Origin: Lachnospiraceae bacterium XPB1003
GTDB taxonomy: Bacteria > Bacillota > Clostridia > Lachnospirales > Lachnospiraceae
Reading direction: 5' to 3'
Length of the DNA: 64,000 bases
Assembly (NCBI GenBank): GCA_900102065.1
Contig: FMVK01000002.1
Span: 310,001-374,000 of the forward strand
The notes beneath the pieces are model-generated. The model was not told the DNA's origin and did not search any database. It saw nothing but the letters and a program-made list of their open reading frames with translations. The translations under genes and the position numbers were made by a program. This document shows positions 15,483 through 24,246 of this stretch, in pieces (the stretch's first letter is position 1; each line of letters opens with the position of its first letter).

Positions 15483-15575
15483 GTTGATTGCCGTACATTT
15501 GAGTTACAGGATGGACTGATTTGTACCTCTACGGATAAGTATGGATACCTATGCGTCCATCCGTTAATTCTGGCT

Positions 15576-15619
15576 CTTGAGCGTCGGGAATTGAAATACA
15601 CCACTAATTAATGCTCAAG
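15576..15619. repeat. Inverted repeat just after yggS
   Basis: CTTGAGC (15576-15582) and GCTCAAG (15613-15619), 7-bp arms with a 30-bp centre, 9 bp beyond the yggS stop. No T tract follows on the minus strand, so it is not a standard terminator; it may mark the junction between the core operon and the partition region. Confidence 0.4.
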
Positions 15620-15627
15620 TAAAATTT

Positions 15628-16326
15628 TCAGCTTTTTATCCCGTAATCCCTTTCACCGAAAATACCGGTTCCCACTCTTACAAGAGTAGCGCCCTCTTCC
15701 ACGGCCACTTCATAATCTCCGGTCATACCCATGGAAAGTTCAGGTTTTTCCGGGAAATAATCTCTCATTTCTTTATAAAGCAGATCATGAACCATCTTAA
15801 AATATTCTCTGTTACTTTCAGGATCTTCTGTATAAGGAGCGATGGTCATAAGTCCGCGAAGACTTAAATGCTCTAATTTGGATACGGCACGTATAAGCTC
15901 TTTATTCACTTCCGGATCAGAAGTACCGGATTTAGATTCTTCTCCTGCTGCGTTGATCTCTATGAGGACATTAGTAATACATCCGGCCTTTGCAGATTCT
16001 TTTTCAATAGCTTCTGCCAGATGAACCGAATCAACGCTGTGTATAAGAGCCGTTTTTCCGACTATATATTTGATCTTATTAGTCTGAAGATGGCCTATCA
16101 TATGCCACTGTATATCGTCAGGCATTACTTCGATCTTTCCGCACATCTCCTGAACTTTATTTTCTCCGAAAGCTCTTTTTCCGGCATCATACGCTTCCAT
16201 AAGCATTTCAACCGGCTTGGTCTTGCTTACGCATATAAGCGTCACATCCTTAGGATCTCTGCCACTTCTTTTGCATGCCTCATCGATCTTGATCTGAACC
16301 TGTTCTATGTTTTCTTTGATACTCAT
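15628..16326 (-). CDS. yggS: YggS/PLPBP family pyridoxal-phosphate homeostasis protein
   Basis: A 232-residue single-domain PLP protein (alanine racemase N-terminal fold) without known catalysis; it buffers PLP in the cytosol. Visible landmarks are the cofactor lysine in LICVSKTKPVEML, FGENKVQEM, WHMIGHLQTNKIKY, GLMTIAPY and the C-terminal LSMGMTGDYEVAV and VRVGTGIFGER. The ATG at 16326 is chosen because AAGGTGAG lies 6 nt upstream; a GTG at 16335 falls inside that site. It is the last gene of the mreB operon here. In many relatives sepF follows yggS; in this window it does not. Confidence 0.95.
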   Translation of the reverse strand: MSIKENIEQVQIKIDEACKRSGRDPKDVTLICVSKTKPVEMLMEAYDAGKRAFGENKVQEMCGKIEVMPDDIQWHMIGHLQTNKIKYIVGKTALIHSVDSVHLAEAIEKESAKAGCITNVLIEINAAGEESKSGTSDPEVNKELIRAVSKLEHLSLRGLMTIAPYTEDPESNREYFKMVHDLLYKEMRDYFPEKPELSMGMTGDYEVAVEEGATLVRVGTGIFGERDYGIKS

Positions 16327-16365
16327 TTTTCTCACCTTGATATATTTTAGATAAATTATCTTTTA

Positions 16366-17796
16366 TCATTTGAATATGAATTCATCATCTTCCACAGCCT
16401 GTGCATTCAGTATGATATAGTCGAATTCTCTTAAGCCGTATACAGTATTACTTTTTACTATGGAATATTCCTCGTTACTGTCTATTACCTGTATCTGGCA
16501 AAAATCAGCATAACCTTTGTTGATATTATAAACGCCTGTAAGTATGCCTGTCTCCTCAACAATATATGTCTTTTGGCTGTTCTGCGGGACCAGTTCGTCT
16601 CCGTAGTTGAGTTCCGGCGCTTTAACAAAAAAGAATTCATCATTTTCCGAATAGACATTTATCTGTGTTTTAAGGACTGTAGCCTCCCCGTTTTCCATAT
16701 ATGTCTTCTTAAGGAAGGTCTTCATATTTTGATCTTCGGTCTCTGTAAGCGGGCTTGTCTCACCCGTATTCTCCTCGCTCTCAAGCGCGTAGCTCTTAGG
16801 AACTACGAAGAATTTCTTCTGTACGATAGCGGAATTGGGCACCTTAAGGCCGCCTTTTCCCTGCATATCTATTTCTATATCTGCAAAACGATCTGCAGCG
16901 AAGTTACATACGGAAGTCTTAAATGAGATCATCATCAATACATCCGATTTTTCCGTGGCACCGGGGACAAGGGTCACTTTTCCCGTAAGCTCTTCTCCGT
17001 TCTTGGCAAAACGGACCTTAACATTCTGACCGTTTTCGAATAAAGCCGCATAGTCCGGGGTAACGGTAAATGCAGCTTTCCAATTTTCGGAAACAATAAG
17101 TTTATATGCCATATCACCCATATTGATATTGCTTCCTGAGCTTAGCTCGCTTGATTCTATGGGATAGGAATTTACTATTTCCGGTGTAACATTCTCTGCC
17201 GTGATATTTTCATAGCCGTCAACGCCGTATACCAGGTACCCCGTCTCCTTGGATACGCGGTAACTTACCGCGCTTCCGTTGGCAGCATAGCGTTCTAATC
17301 TGTCAGTCAGTTCTCCGACTGTTATCTTTGTGGCATTGTCGCAGAACGCTTCTTTAAAACCGTAGACGCTGTCAAAAGCAAGAGGTGTGAAGCTTTCCGA
17401 ATACTCCTTTGCCTGTCTTGCCAGCGAATCCGTGTTTTCGGAATTGATGGTCGGATCGTTGATGACCGCATTTGCAGTCTCTTCGCTGCATATTGCATAA
17501 ACCTTGTCGCCTGAACTTATATGCCCACCTTCAGGCTTTAAGTAAACGATCGTACCGGAGCTGGCAGCATCATAAGTAAGCTCTTCCTTGATCAGAAAAG
17601 CGTTGTATGAATTATTAACGGCAAGGGCACCTGATTTTATCATGTAAGAAGCAACATCCTTACGGAACAGGATCTTAAAACACTGCTGCATGAAAAAAAG
17701 AAGGAAGATTAATATTAAAAAAAATAGAAATCCTCCTCCTATACGTGCCCTTATATTATTATGATCGCGTCCGGCTTTTTTATTACTGTCTGTCAT
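16366..17796 (-). CDS. HlyD-like membrane fusion (adaptor) protein
   Basis: A 476-residue protein with one N-terminal membrane helix (about residues 19-37), then an extracytoplasmic region beginning with a biotinyl-lipoyl-like strand pattern (SSGTIVYLKPEGGHISSGDKVYAI) typical of HlyD adaptors. The rest is beta-rich, without the long coiled-coil hairpin of RND/type I adaptors. No ABC or outer-membrane partner is encoded beside it. Proteins of this type are found next to yggS in Lachnospiraceae and other Clostridia, which suggests an envelope or division role rather than drug efflux; that is inference. Confidence 0.8.
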   Translation of the reverse strand: MTDSNKKAGRDHNNIRARIGGGFLFFLILIFLLFFMQQCFKILFRKDVASYMIKSGALAVNNSYNAFLIKEELTYDAASSGTIVYLKPEGGHISSGDKVYAICSEETANAVINDPTINSENTDSLARQAKEYSESFTPLAFDSVYGFKEAFCDNATKITVGELTDRLERYAANGSAVSYRVSKETGYLVYGVDGYENITAENVTPEIVNSYPIESSELSSGSNINMGDMAYKLIVSENWKAAFTVTPDYAALFENGQNVKVRFAKNGEELTGKVTLVPGATEKSDVLMMISFKTSVCNFAADRFADIEIDMQGKGGLKVPNSAIVQKKFFVVPKSYALESEENTGETSPLTETEDQNMKTFLKKTYMENGEATVLKTQINVYSENDEFFFVKAPELNYGDELVPQNSQKTYIVEETGILTGVYNINKGYADFCQIQVIDSNEEYSIVKSNTVYGLREFDYIILNAQAVEDDEFIFK

Positions 17797-17811
17797 TTAA
17801 GCAAAAGCATT

Positions 17812-18225
17812 TCAGCGGATTATCTGATCCTTATAGCAATCGGGGATATCCTTTTCCTCTGCTGACATTGCGATAAAGAAACTGATATTATATTTGCTGC
17901 TGATCTCATCAAACTTCTTAAGAATAACATCAAGGTCGGAAACCTCGATATTTGCAAGCTTCTTGAAGCTGTCAAAATAGAACTGCTCTATATCACGATC
18001 CTGGGAGATAATACCGTTTACGAAACCGAAGAATTCATCTGAAGTGTGAAAACCGAACTCTGAAACATCGATCAAACGAACTTTATTATTGATCTCAAAC
18101 ATATGTCTGCCGCTCTTATCAAGGTAAACAATGTGTCCCTTTGCATCTGCAACAGCATTGTTGGCAGCATCTAAAAGTCTCTTTGTCTTACCTGTTCCTT
18201 CATTGCCGATTATCAGTTTGATCAT
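17812..18225 (-). CDS. Small P-loop protein of unknown function
   Basis: A 137-residue cytosolic protein with a P-loop at residues 7-14 (GNEGTGKT) and a hydrophobic-D region (GHIVYLDKSGRHMF) that could serve as a Walker-like strand. Homologues in Clostridia are often labelled PilT-like, but it lacks the domains of a true pilus ATPase. Short P-loop proteins like this could act as nucleotide-dependent switches. GGAGGT precedes the ATG by 9 nt. It lies between the D-Ala-D-Ala carboxypeptidase and the HlyD-like gene in the cell-shape operon. Confidence 0.65.
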   Translation of the reverse strand: MIKLIIGNEGTGKTKRLLDAANNAVADAKGHIVYLDKSGRHMFEINNKVRLIDVSEFGFHTSDEFFGFVNGIISQDRDIEQFYFDSFKKLANIEVSDLDVILKKFDEISSKYNISFFIAMSAEEKDIPDCYKDQIIR

Positions 18226-18273
18226 ATTGTATACCTCCGAAATAGCAATTTAAAAACCTAATTTGATTATATC

Positions 18274-19302
18274 TTAGCTGTTGGTTATTTTCAATAGTTC
18301 GCTCATGGTGCCGTAAAGAATATCGCTGTCTTCAGCCCCCATGATTATTGCGATGAAAGGATTTCCATCCGCATTTTCGGCATAAAGGATAAGACACTTT
18401 CCGGCGGATGCAGTGCTTCCTGTTTTTCCTCCGAGAACACTCACATTATCCGGAGTCGAATATCCTTTTGTAAGATATTGATCCGTACTTGTTACAGTCC
18501 TGCTCTTAACTTCGCCTTCGGCAGTATTATATGTGATAGTCACCGAATCCTGTCTGATTATCTCAAGGAACTGGGGATATTTGATAAGCTCGTTGAATAT
18601 GAGGTAGAGATCGTAAGCACTCGAATAATGCCCCTCTGTCGTGAGTCCGTGCGGATTGACAAAATTAGTGGCGGTACATCCCAATGACGAAGCTCTCGCA
18701 TTCATCATGAGAACAAAATTGTCAACCGGATCGATAACCTGAGTATCATCGTCGGGTCTGTACGAATTCTCACCAACATATCTTGCCAGCGCCAAAGCAG
18801 CATCATTACCGGACTGAACCAGCATGATATTTAATAGATCTCTGACAGTTACTCTGTCCCCTGCTTTGAGACCAAAGCGCTGAACCCCCTCTTCACCTAT
18901 GGAAACATCGCCGATGGTTATGACATCATCAAGTCTGCTGCAGTTTTCAAATACGATAAGTGCAGTCATAAGCTTGGTGAGAGAGGCCGGATCAAGGCGC
19001 GCAAAAGCATTATAGGAATAACAGACTTCCTTATTCCTGATATCATACAGCCCTGCCGCTTTGAGATCTGATGTGTTTAATGAGACGGTGTCTGTCTTAT
19101 CACCTGAAACAGCTGCATAATCAGCGGCAAAAAGATCCAGTTCTTTTTGCTGTTCTTCAGGTTCAAGAGTAAAATTGTGATTGTTATCCATGCTTCCGTA
19201 AGGAAGAGCAAATTCTTCTTTTCCGCATCCGAAAAGCACGGAAACCGCAATAACACCCAACAGAACACGGGATATGCGATTCTTAATTCTTATACATTTC
19301 AC
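18274..19302 (-). CDS. D-alanyl-D-alanine carboxypeptidase, probable lipoprotein (peptidase S11)
   Basis: Low-molecular-weight penicillin-binding protein that trims the terminal D-Ala of peptidoglycan stem peptides outside the membrane. All three active-site motifs are present: SLTK, SGN (in VQSGNDAALALA) and KTG (in GGKTGSTASAG). The N-terminus has a short hydrophobic segment ending in the lipobox VLFGC, so it is probably lipid-anchored instead of using the usual C-terminal amphipathic helix. I prefer the GTG at 19302 (342 residues), with GGAG about 12 nt upstream; an upstream TTG at 19326 is possible. The start overlaps mgsA by 20 bp. Confidence 0.88.
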   Translation of the reverse strand: MKCIRIKNRISRVLLGVIAVSVLFGCGKEEFALPYGSMDNNHNFTLEPEEQQKELDLFAADYAAVSGDKTDTVSLNTSDLKAAGLYDIRNKEVCYSYNAFARLDPASLTKLMTALIVFENCSRLDDVITIGDVSIGEEGVQRFGLKAGDRVTVRDLLNIMLVQSGNDAALALARYVGENSYRPDDDTQVIDPVDNFVLMMNARASSLGCTATNFVNPHGLTTEGHYSSAYDLYLIFNELIKYPQFLEIIRQDSVTITYNTAEGEVKSRTVTSTDQYLTKGYSTPDNVSVLGGKTGSTASAGKCLILYAENADGNPFIAIIMGAEDSDILYGTMSELLKITNS

Positions 19303-19681
19303 GGAAATCCATATCTCCACGGTCAAGTGATTTTACAAGAAGTTCTGCGGTAGCCAGATTAGTGGCAACCGGTATATTATGCATATCGCACAGTCTGAGA
19401 AGATTACCGGCATCAACTTCGTGAGACATGGGATTTAAGGGATCTCTGAGGAAGATGACAAGATCGATCTGATTATGTTCTATCTGAACTGCGATCTGTT
19501 GTTCTCCGCCCAGGTGGCCTGCCAGAAATTTATGAACAGAAAGATTTGTAACCTCTTCGATAAGTCTTCCTGTGGTACCTGTAGCGTAGATCTCGTTATT
19601 ACCGAGTATGCCGCGGTAAGCGATACAAAAATTCTGCATGAGTTTCTTCTTTGCATCATGAGCAATAAGTGCAATTTTCAT
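19283..19681 (-). CDS. mgsA: Methylglyoxal synthase
   Basis: Converts dihydroxyacetone phosphate to methylglyoxal plus phosphate in a glycolytic bypass. At 132 residues it is of usual length, with the family motifs ATGTTGRLIEE, GHLGGEQQI, FLRDPL (catalytic Asp) and MSHEVDAGNLLRLCD (catalytic His). The ATG overlaps the rodA stop (ATGA). Its place within the cell-wall operon is common in Clostridia. Confidence 0.96.
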   Translation of the reverse strand: MKIALIAHDAKKKLMQNFCIAYRGILGNNEIYATGTTGRLIEEVTNLSVHKFLAGHLGGEQQIAVQIEHNQIDLVIFLRDPLNPMSHEVDAGNLLRLCDMHNIPVATNLATAELLVKSLDRGDMDFREMYKN

Positions 19682-20838
19682 ATATTATTCTCCAATCCGA
19701 TCTGACCGATCTCGGTGGTTTTGCGCTCAGGTTCTTTTCTTCTAAGACCTGCACTTAAAACAAATCCCATTCCCAGATAGTTGCTGACAAGGGATGTAAG
19801 ACCATAACTTACAAAAGGTAAAGGAATTCCGGTATTAGGCATGATACCGGTGGCAACCGCTATATTAAAGAATCCCTGCACACCGATCAGCGTCCCCATT
19901 CCAAAGCATATCAGTGTTCCTGCAAGATCTCTTGATCTGATCCCCAGATAGTAGCATTGTCCTGCGATCATGACGAGAAGCGCTATAACAGCGGAACAAC
20001 CTATAAATCCCATTTCTTCACCTACAACGGCAAAGATAAAGTCATTTTCCGCTTCGGAAATATAATTACCGTTTACAACGGATGTAACTTCGTTATTGTT
20101 AAGCCCTTTCCCGTACAACTTTCCGGAACCTATGGCAGTTATTGAATTCTGCATCTGCCATGCATCCGTAAGAGCATATTTTTCGGGATCAACCCAGGCG
20201 AGGATTCGTTTCTGCTGATAAGGCTCGATGATCTTCTGGTCGGGCTGCATTACAAGAAAAAGGAATATAATGGCAGCAGGTACCGTGACGGCCAATACCC
20301 CGAATATTATCTTCCTGCTCAATCCGCCAATGAACAAAAGCATGCAGAATATCACTATAAGCATGATCGTTGTGGAGAGATCAGGTTGTTTTAATACCAG
20401 GATGACCACTGGAGCCGCAAGAGCCAGCATGATAAAGATAATATGCGGCCTGTTTAATCGCTCTTTATGTACCATTATAAACTTGGCAAAAAAAAGTATC
20501 AATAAAATTTTGGCAAGTTCGGAAGGCTGGAACTTCACGCCAATGCCTGGGATCAAAAGCCATCTCTGAGCATTATGGGAAGATTTCCCGAAGAATTCAA
20601 CCGCTGCCAGAAGGCCGATATTTAAGAAATATATCACCCAGCTGAATTTCAGAAAAAAGGCATAATCAAAAAACGAGATAAGTACCATGATGAATATGCC
20701 GAGTATCATTCCGCCTATCTGTTTGGTCTGAAGTGATTCCTTAACGGATCCTATGGCAAAAATTCCTATCACATTAAGTGTGATAAGACATATGACCAAA
20801 ACTATACTATAATTTTTTAATTCTATCTTGGATTTCAT
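19678..20838 (-). CDS. rodA: RodA peptidoglycan glycosyltransferase (SEDS family)
   Basis: A 386-residue polytopic membrane protein of the RodA/FtsW/SpoVE family that polymerises lipid II in the elongation complex. Visible are about ten hydrophobic helices, the large extracytoplasmic loop with AWVDPEKYALTDAWQMQNSITAIGSGKLYGKGLN as characteristic region (split here only by reading), the motif AENDFIFAVVGEEMGF and the C-terminal NTGIPLPFVSYGLTSL. It follows the class B PBP gene by 4 bp; SEDS and class B PBP proteins work as a pair, so this is the elongasome synthase. Confidence 0.94.
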   Translation of the reverse strand: MKSKIELKNYSIVLVICLITLNVIGIFAIGSVKESLQTKQIGGMILGIFIMVLISFFDYAFFLKFSWVIYFLNIGLLAAVEFFGKSSHNAQRWLLIPGIGVKFQPSELAKILLILFFAKFIMVHKERLNRPHIIFIMLALAAPVVILVLKQPDLSTTIMLIVIFCMLLFIGGLSRKIIFGVLAVTVPAAIIFLFLVMQPDQKIIEPYQQKRILAWVDPEKYALTDAWQMQNSITAIGSGKLYGKGLNNNEVTSVVNGNYISEAENDFIFAVVGEEMGFIGCSAVIALLVMIAGQCYYLGIRSRDLAGTLICFGMGTLIGVQGFFNIAVATGIMPNTGIPLPFVSYGLTSLVSNYLGMGFVLSAGLRRKEPERKTTEIGQIGLENNI

Positions 20839-20842
20839 ATAA

Positions 20843-23704
20843 TCAGTCTCCGGCTGACGTTACTGTTGCATCCGAAGCGTTACCGGTAATAAGCTTGTCT
20901 CTGTCTTCCAGGTTAAAGTAATATTTTATTACATCGCATCCCAATTGGGCTGCAAAATCCGAGGAGTAACCGTTAGCTATTCTGACCGCCATGGCGATCT
21001 TAGGCTTGTCCGCCGGCGCGAAGCCTACAAAGAGCGCATGGTTGGGTTTGTTCTCGGCCTCCTGCGCGGTACCGGTCTTACCTGCGCATATGATACCTAT
21101 ATCATTGAAATACTTTTTGTCTGCCACCACTCTCATCATACCTGTATGAATTGCATTCCACAGTGTGGGATCGAGCATTATCTCGTTTACGATCTTATTT
21201 TTTCCGCTGTAAGTAGTGACCCCGTCAGCATTACGTATCTCTTTAATGAGGCTCAACTGATATACGGTTCCCTTATTTGCAACAGCCGATACATATCGTG
21301 CCAGACCTACGGTTGTATAGTTATGGGTACCCTGACCGATGGCAGATGCAACAGGATACTGATCGGAGATATTGGGCTCGGACTCTGCGATCTCGACTCC
21401 CGTTGTCTGACCGAGACCAAACATAGTAGCATATTTTGAGAGTCTTTCTATACCGTATGCATCATTATATCTTCCGTCATCATCAGCCAGTCTGTAACCT
21501 ACTTCGTAGAAGAAGTAGTTACAGGAATTCTGAATGGCACCGGAAAGTGTGAGCGGTCCGTGAGATCCGGGATATATCCAGCAGTTATGGATGGTTCCGT
21601 TAAGCTTTGTAAAGCTTCCCTCACAATCTATGACAGTATTGATGTTTATAACGCCCTCTTCCACACCGGCAACGGAACTAACCATTTTGAAGGTTGAACC
21701 CGGTGCGGTTTTCTGCTGGGTTGCGTAATTCCAAAGGGGTTTTGATCTGTCAGAACCAAGTTTGGCCAGATATGCAGAATCGGCAGTATTGGCAAGCCTG
21801 TTATTGTCATATCCGGGATATGATACAAGAGCCAACACCTCCGAACTGTTTGGATCGGTGATAACACACGACCCGGAACAGGGCTCGAGTCCAAGCTGAG
21901 CAGGTGTGATCTTGATATCCGAGATAAGCTTTGTCATGAATCCGTACGCGGATATGGAACCGTTCCTGAGGCCCTCAAGTCTGTCGTCTTCAACCTGGAT
22001 CAGGTCCTGTTCCCACAAAATCAGGCAAAGCTGTCTTCCTGTCACCATGTCATTCATGATGAGATATTTATACAGCCTCTTCGAAAAATCGGGATTAGTG
22101 GCAAGTTTATCGATGATATAATCAACCAGCGCATTGTAGATCTCTCCGGAATCCGAATATTTATCATCGAGAGTCAGTTTGGTCAGATCTATCCACTGAG
22201 CGGAAATACAATAATTCAGATATTCGTTAATGCTTATACTCTCTTCCGAATGCCATTTCCTGTACATTTCATCGGTGACATCGACTTTATCGGAGAGTAT
22301 TACTCCGTAGTTGGATGATGAAAGCATTGAAATGATAAAGCTCTCATATTCTTTATATTCGTCAGTAAGGTCGCAATAAGGCGTATCCAGCTCCGTCATT
22401 TCCTTTCGCAATTGTGCGCAGGCATCTGCCTGCTTGCTTTGGAAAGTGGCAAGTACTTCCTGCTCTGTGGTACCGGCATAATCCTTGGACAGATGTTTCA
22501 TATCAATGACATTATTGGATATCAGAGCATAATAAACATCATAAATCGGGATCTGTCTGTTACGACCGTGCTGGTTAACGGTCTTTTCATTTACGATCCT
22601 TGATGTAAGGATACCCGCGATCTTCTGCTCGAGCAGACGATAAACAGCCTTCTGCAGATTGGTATCTATTGTCAGATAAACATCATTTCCGGCTGTGGGT
22701 GCAACTACATTGTCCGTCTCCAGTATTCTTCCGAGATTATCAACATAGATAGTCTCGCTTCCCTTTTGTCCCTGAAGCTCGGATTCCATAGAAAACTCGA
22801 TGCCGGTCTTACCTACATAGTCATTTGTTGAATAATTAGGATCGGAAGCGGAATACTGTTCGTATTCTTCCTCGGAGATCCTTCCCGTATATCCCAGTAT
22901 CTGTGAGAAATAAACACTGTGATTATATTTTCTGATTGTATCTTCGGTGATGGTTACGCCCTGTAAGATATCGGAATTCTCCATGATCTCGGCAACCGTC
23001 TTGTCGGATACATCAGAGGCAATGGTAGTAGCGATATATTTCTGAAAGCCGTTAAGAGACAGATTGTATCTTATTATAGAGATATCAAGCATCTGTTTTT
23101 TGGTAAATCCCATCTGCGGGATAAAACCGACTTTCGAGCCTTCATTGCCGGTATAAGCACCTATACCGTATTTTGAGGCGCTGCAAAGATAGCTCATGAC
23201 CATATCCGGATTTGCGTTTTTCTGATCATAACTTAGATCGGAAACAAGAGCCTTACCGTAGATATCCGCAAGGAAGCGCTGATGTTTGGTGCCTGTATAA
23301 GAAAAGCAGAAATTATTATCCTCATCCAGATATATTCCGAAATCATTGATGACCGAGTCGCCGTTCCCTTCAATGATATCAACTGTTTTTAAAACGATCT
23401 CATTAAGCTCCCGGTTTTTAGTACTTCCGGATTCAATGGTATCTGTTATGGTAACGGAATAAGCGAGTATATTGTAAGCAAGAAGCTCTCCGTTTCTGTC
23501 ATAGATATTACCTCTTGTACTGGGGATATTGACCTGCTTTTCAATGCTTAATGTGAAATTAGCTCTGTAGGAATCGCCGTTTACGATCTGAAGCTTAAAT
23601 ATCCTGGCAATGAGCACTAAAAAAATAACAGCCAGCATCAGGAAAGGAACCAGAAATCTGGAAGTCACAAAAGATATGATTTTTTCTCTGAGATCATAAA
23701 ACAC
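20843..23704 (-). CDS. Penicillin-binding protein 2, class B transpeptidase, unusually long
   Basis: Cross-links peptidoglycan in the elongation complex with RodA. One N-terminal membrane helix, the PBP dimer/pedestal region (PSTRGNIYDRNGELLAYN, VGKTGIEFSMESELQG), and a C-terminal transpeptidase with STFK (near residue 670), SCN (near 727) and KTG (near 877). About 953 residues, roughly 250-300 more than typical PBP2; the extra part lies between the pedestal and the transpeptidase, about residues 370-620. I start it at the GTG at 23704 (MFYDLREKI), since GGGAGG lies 5 nt upstream; an ATG at 23752 lacks a site and would overlap mreD by 59 bp. Confidence 0.9.
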   Translation of the reverse strand: MFYDLREKIISFVTSRFLVPFLMLAVIFLVLIARIFKLQIVNGDSYRANFTLSIEKQVNIPSTRGNIYDRNGELLAYNILAYSVTITDTIESGSTKNRELNEIVLKTVDIIEGNGDSVINDFGIYLDEDNNFCFSYTGTKHQRFLADIYGKALVSDLSYDQKNANPDMVMSYLCSASKYGIGAYTGNEGSKVGFIPQMGFTKKQMLDISIIRYNLSLNGFQKYIATTIASDVSDKTVAEIMENSDILQGVTITEDTIRKYNHSVYFSQILGYTGRISEEEYEQYSASDPNYSTNDYVGKTGIEFSMESELQGQKGSETIYVDNLGRILETDNVVAPTAGNDVYLTIDTNLQKAVYRLLEQKIAGILTSRIVNEKTVNQHGRNRQIPIYDVYYALISNNVIDMKHLSKDYAGTTEQEVLATFQSKQADACAQLRKEMTELDTPYCDLTDEYKEYESFIISMLSSSNYGVILSDKVDVTDEMYRKWHSEESISINEYLNYCISAQWIDLTKLTLDDKYSDSGEIYNALVDYIIDKLATNPDFSKRLYKYLIMNDMVTGRQLCLILWEQDLIQVEDDRLEGLRNGSISAYGFMTKLISDIKITPAQLGLEPCSGSCVITDPNSSEVLALVSYPGYDNNRLANTADSAYLAKLGSDRSKPLWNYATQQKTAPGSTFKMVSSVAGVEEGVININTVIDCEGSFTKLNGTIHNCWIYPGSHGPLTLSGAIQNSCNYFFYEVGYRLADDDGRYNDAYGIERLSKYATMFGLGQTTGVEIAESEPNISDQYPVASAIGQGTHNYTTVGLARYVSAVANKGTVYQLSLIKEIRNADGVTTYSGKNKIVNEIMLDPTLWNAIHTGMMRVVADKKYFNDIGIICAGKTGTAQEAENKPNHALFVGFAPADKPKIAMAVRIANGYSSDFAAQLGCDVIKYYFNLEDRDKLITGNASDATVTSAGD

Positions 23705-24245
23705 CGGCGCCTCCCTCGGAACCCGAATCTGATTTGTCGGATGTATAATCAATAAAATGAGTCTCCGTAAAGAGCAACATCGGATAAATAATTATGCCGG
23801 ACAGTATGGTAAATACAAATTCCGGAAGTATCGAATCTCTGAAGTAAAATTTAAAATCAAAATATCCGAGCAATACTTTAGTAAAGAAGAATTTAAGCAG
23901 CATAAAAGTAATGTCGGAAAGAATGATTGCGGCAGCAGGCAGCTTATAGTCTTCCTTCTTGTAATACTTGTTGGCGAGTCCGCAAAAGAAACCGACGTAT
24001 GTATAGAGCAAAGCGTAAAAGCCCAGGATATCCATACAAAAAATATCCAGCATAAGGCCGCATGTAAAACCCGTGATGATACCTGCGTATTCACCGCGCA
24101 TCAATCCGTACATGCATGTAATGATCAATATAAAATTAGGAACGGATCTGCCGAAAGGCAGGTATCTGAAAGCCGAGGTCTGCAGAGCAAACAACAGCAG
24201 CACGGTCAAAATACCGACTATCCACTTTTTGATCAAAGTAAACAT
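23694..24245 (-). CDS. mreD: Rod-shape protein MreD
   Basis: A 183-residue membrane protein with five or six hydrophobic helices, PFGRSVPNFILIITCMYGLM near the N-terminus and FTCGLMLDIFCMDILG after it, both typical of MreD. It is part of the MreBCD-RodA-PBP2 elongasome and links cytosolic MreB to the wall synthases. It starts 1 bp after mreC ends, and the first codons of the PBP2 gene overlap its end by 11 bp. Confidence 0.9.
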   Translation of the reverse strand: MFTLIKKWIVGILTVLLLFALQTSAFRYLPFGRSVPNFILIITCMYGLMRGEYAGIITGFTCGLMLDIFCMDILGFYALLYTYVGFFCGLANKYYKKEDYKLPAAAIILSDITFMLLKFFFTKVLLGYFDFKFYFRDSILPEFVFTILSGIIIYPMLLFTETHFIDYTSDKSDSGSEGGAGVL

Positions 24246-24246
24246 A

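Noticed and set aside
16366-17796. HlyD-like gene as part of a type I secretion system
   Set aside because: No ABC exporter or outer-membrane channel is encoded beside it, and the coiled-coil hairpin of such adaptors is not evident.
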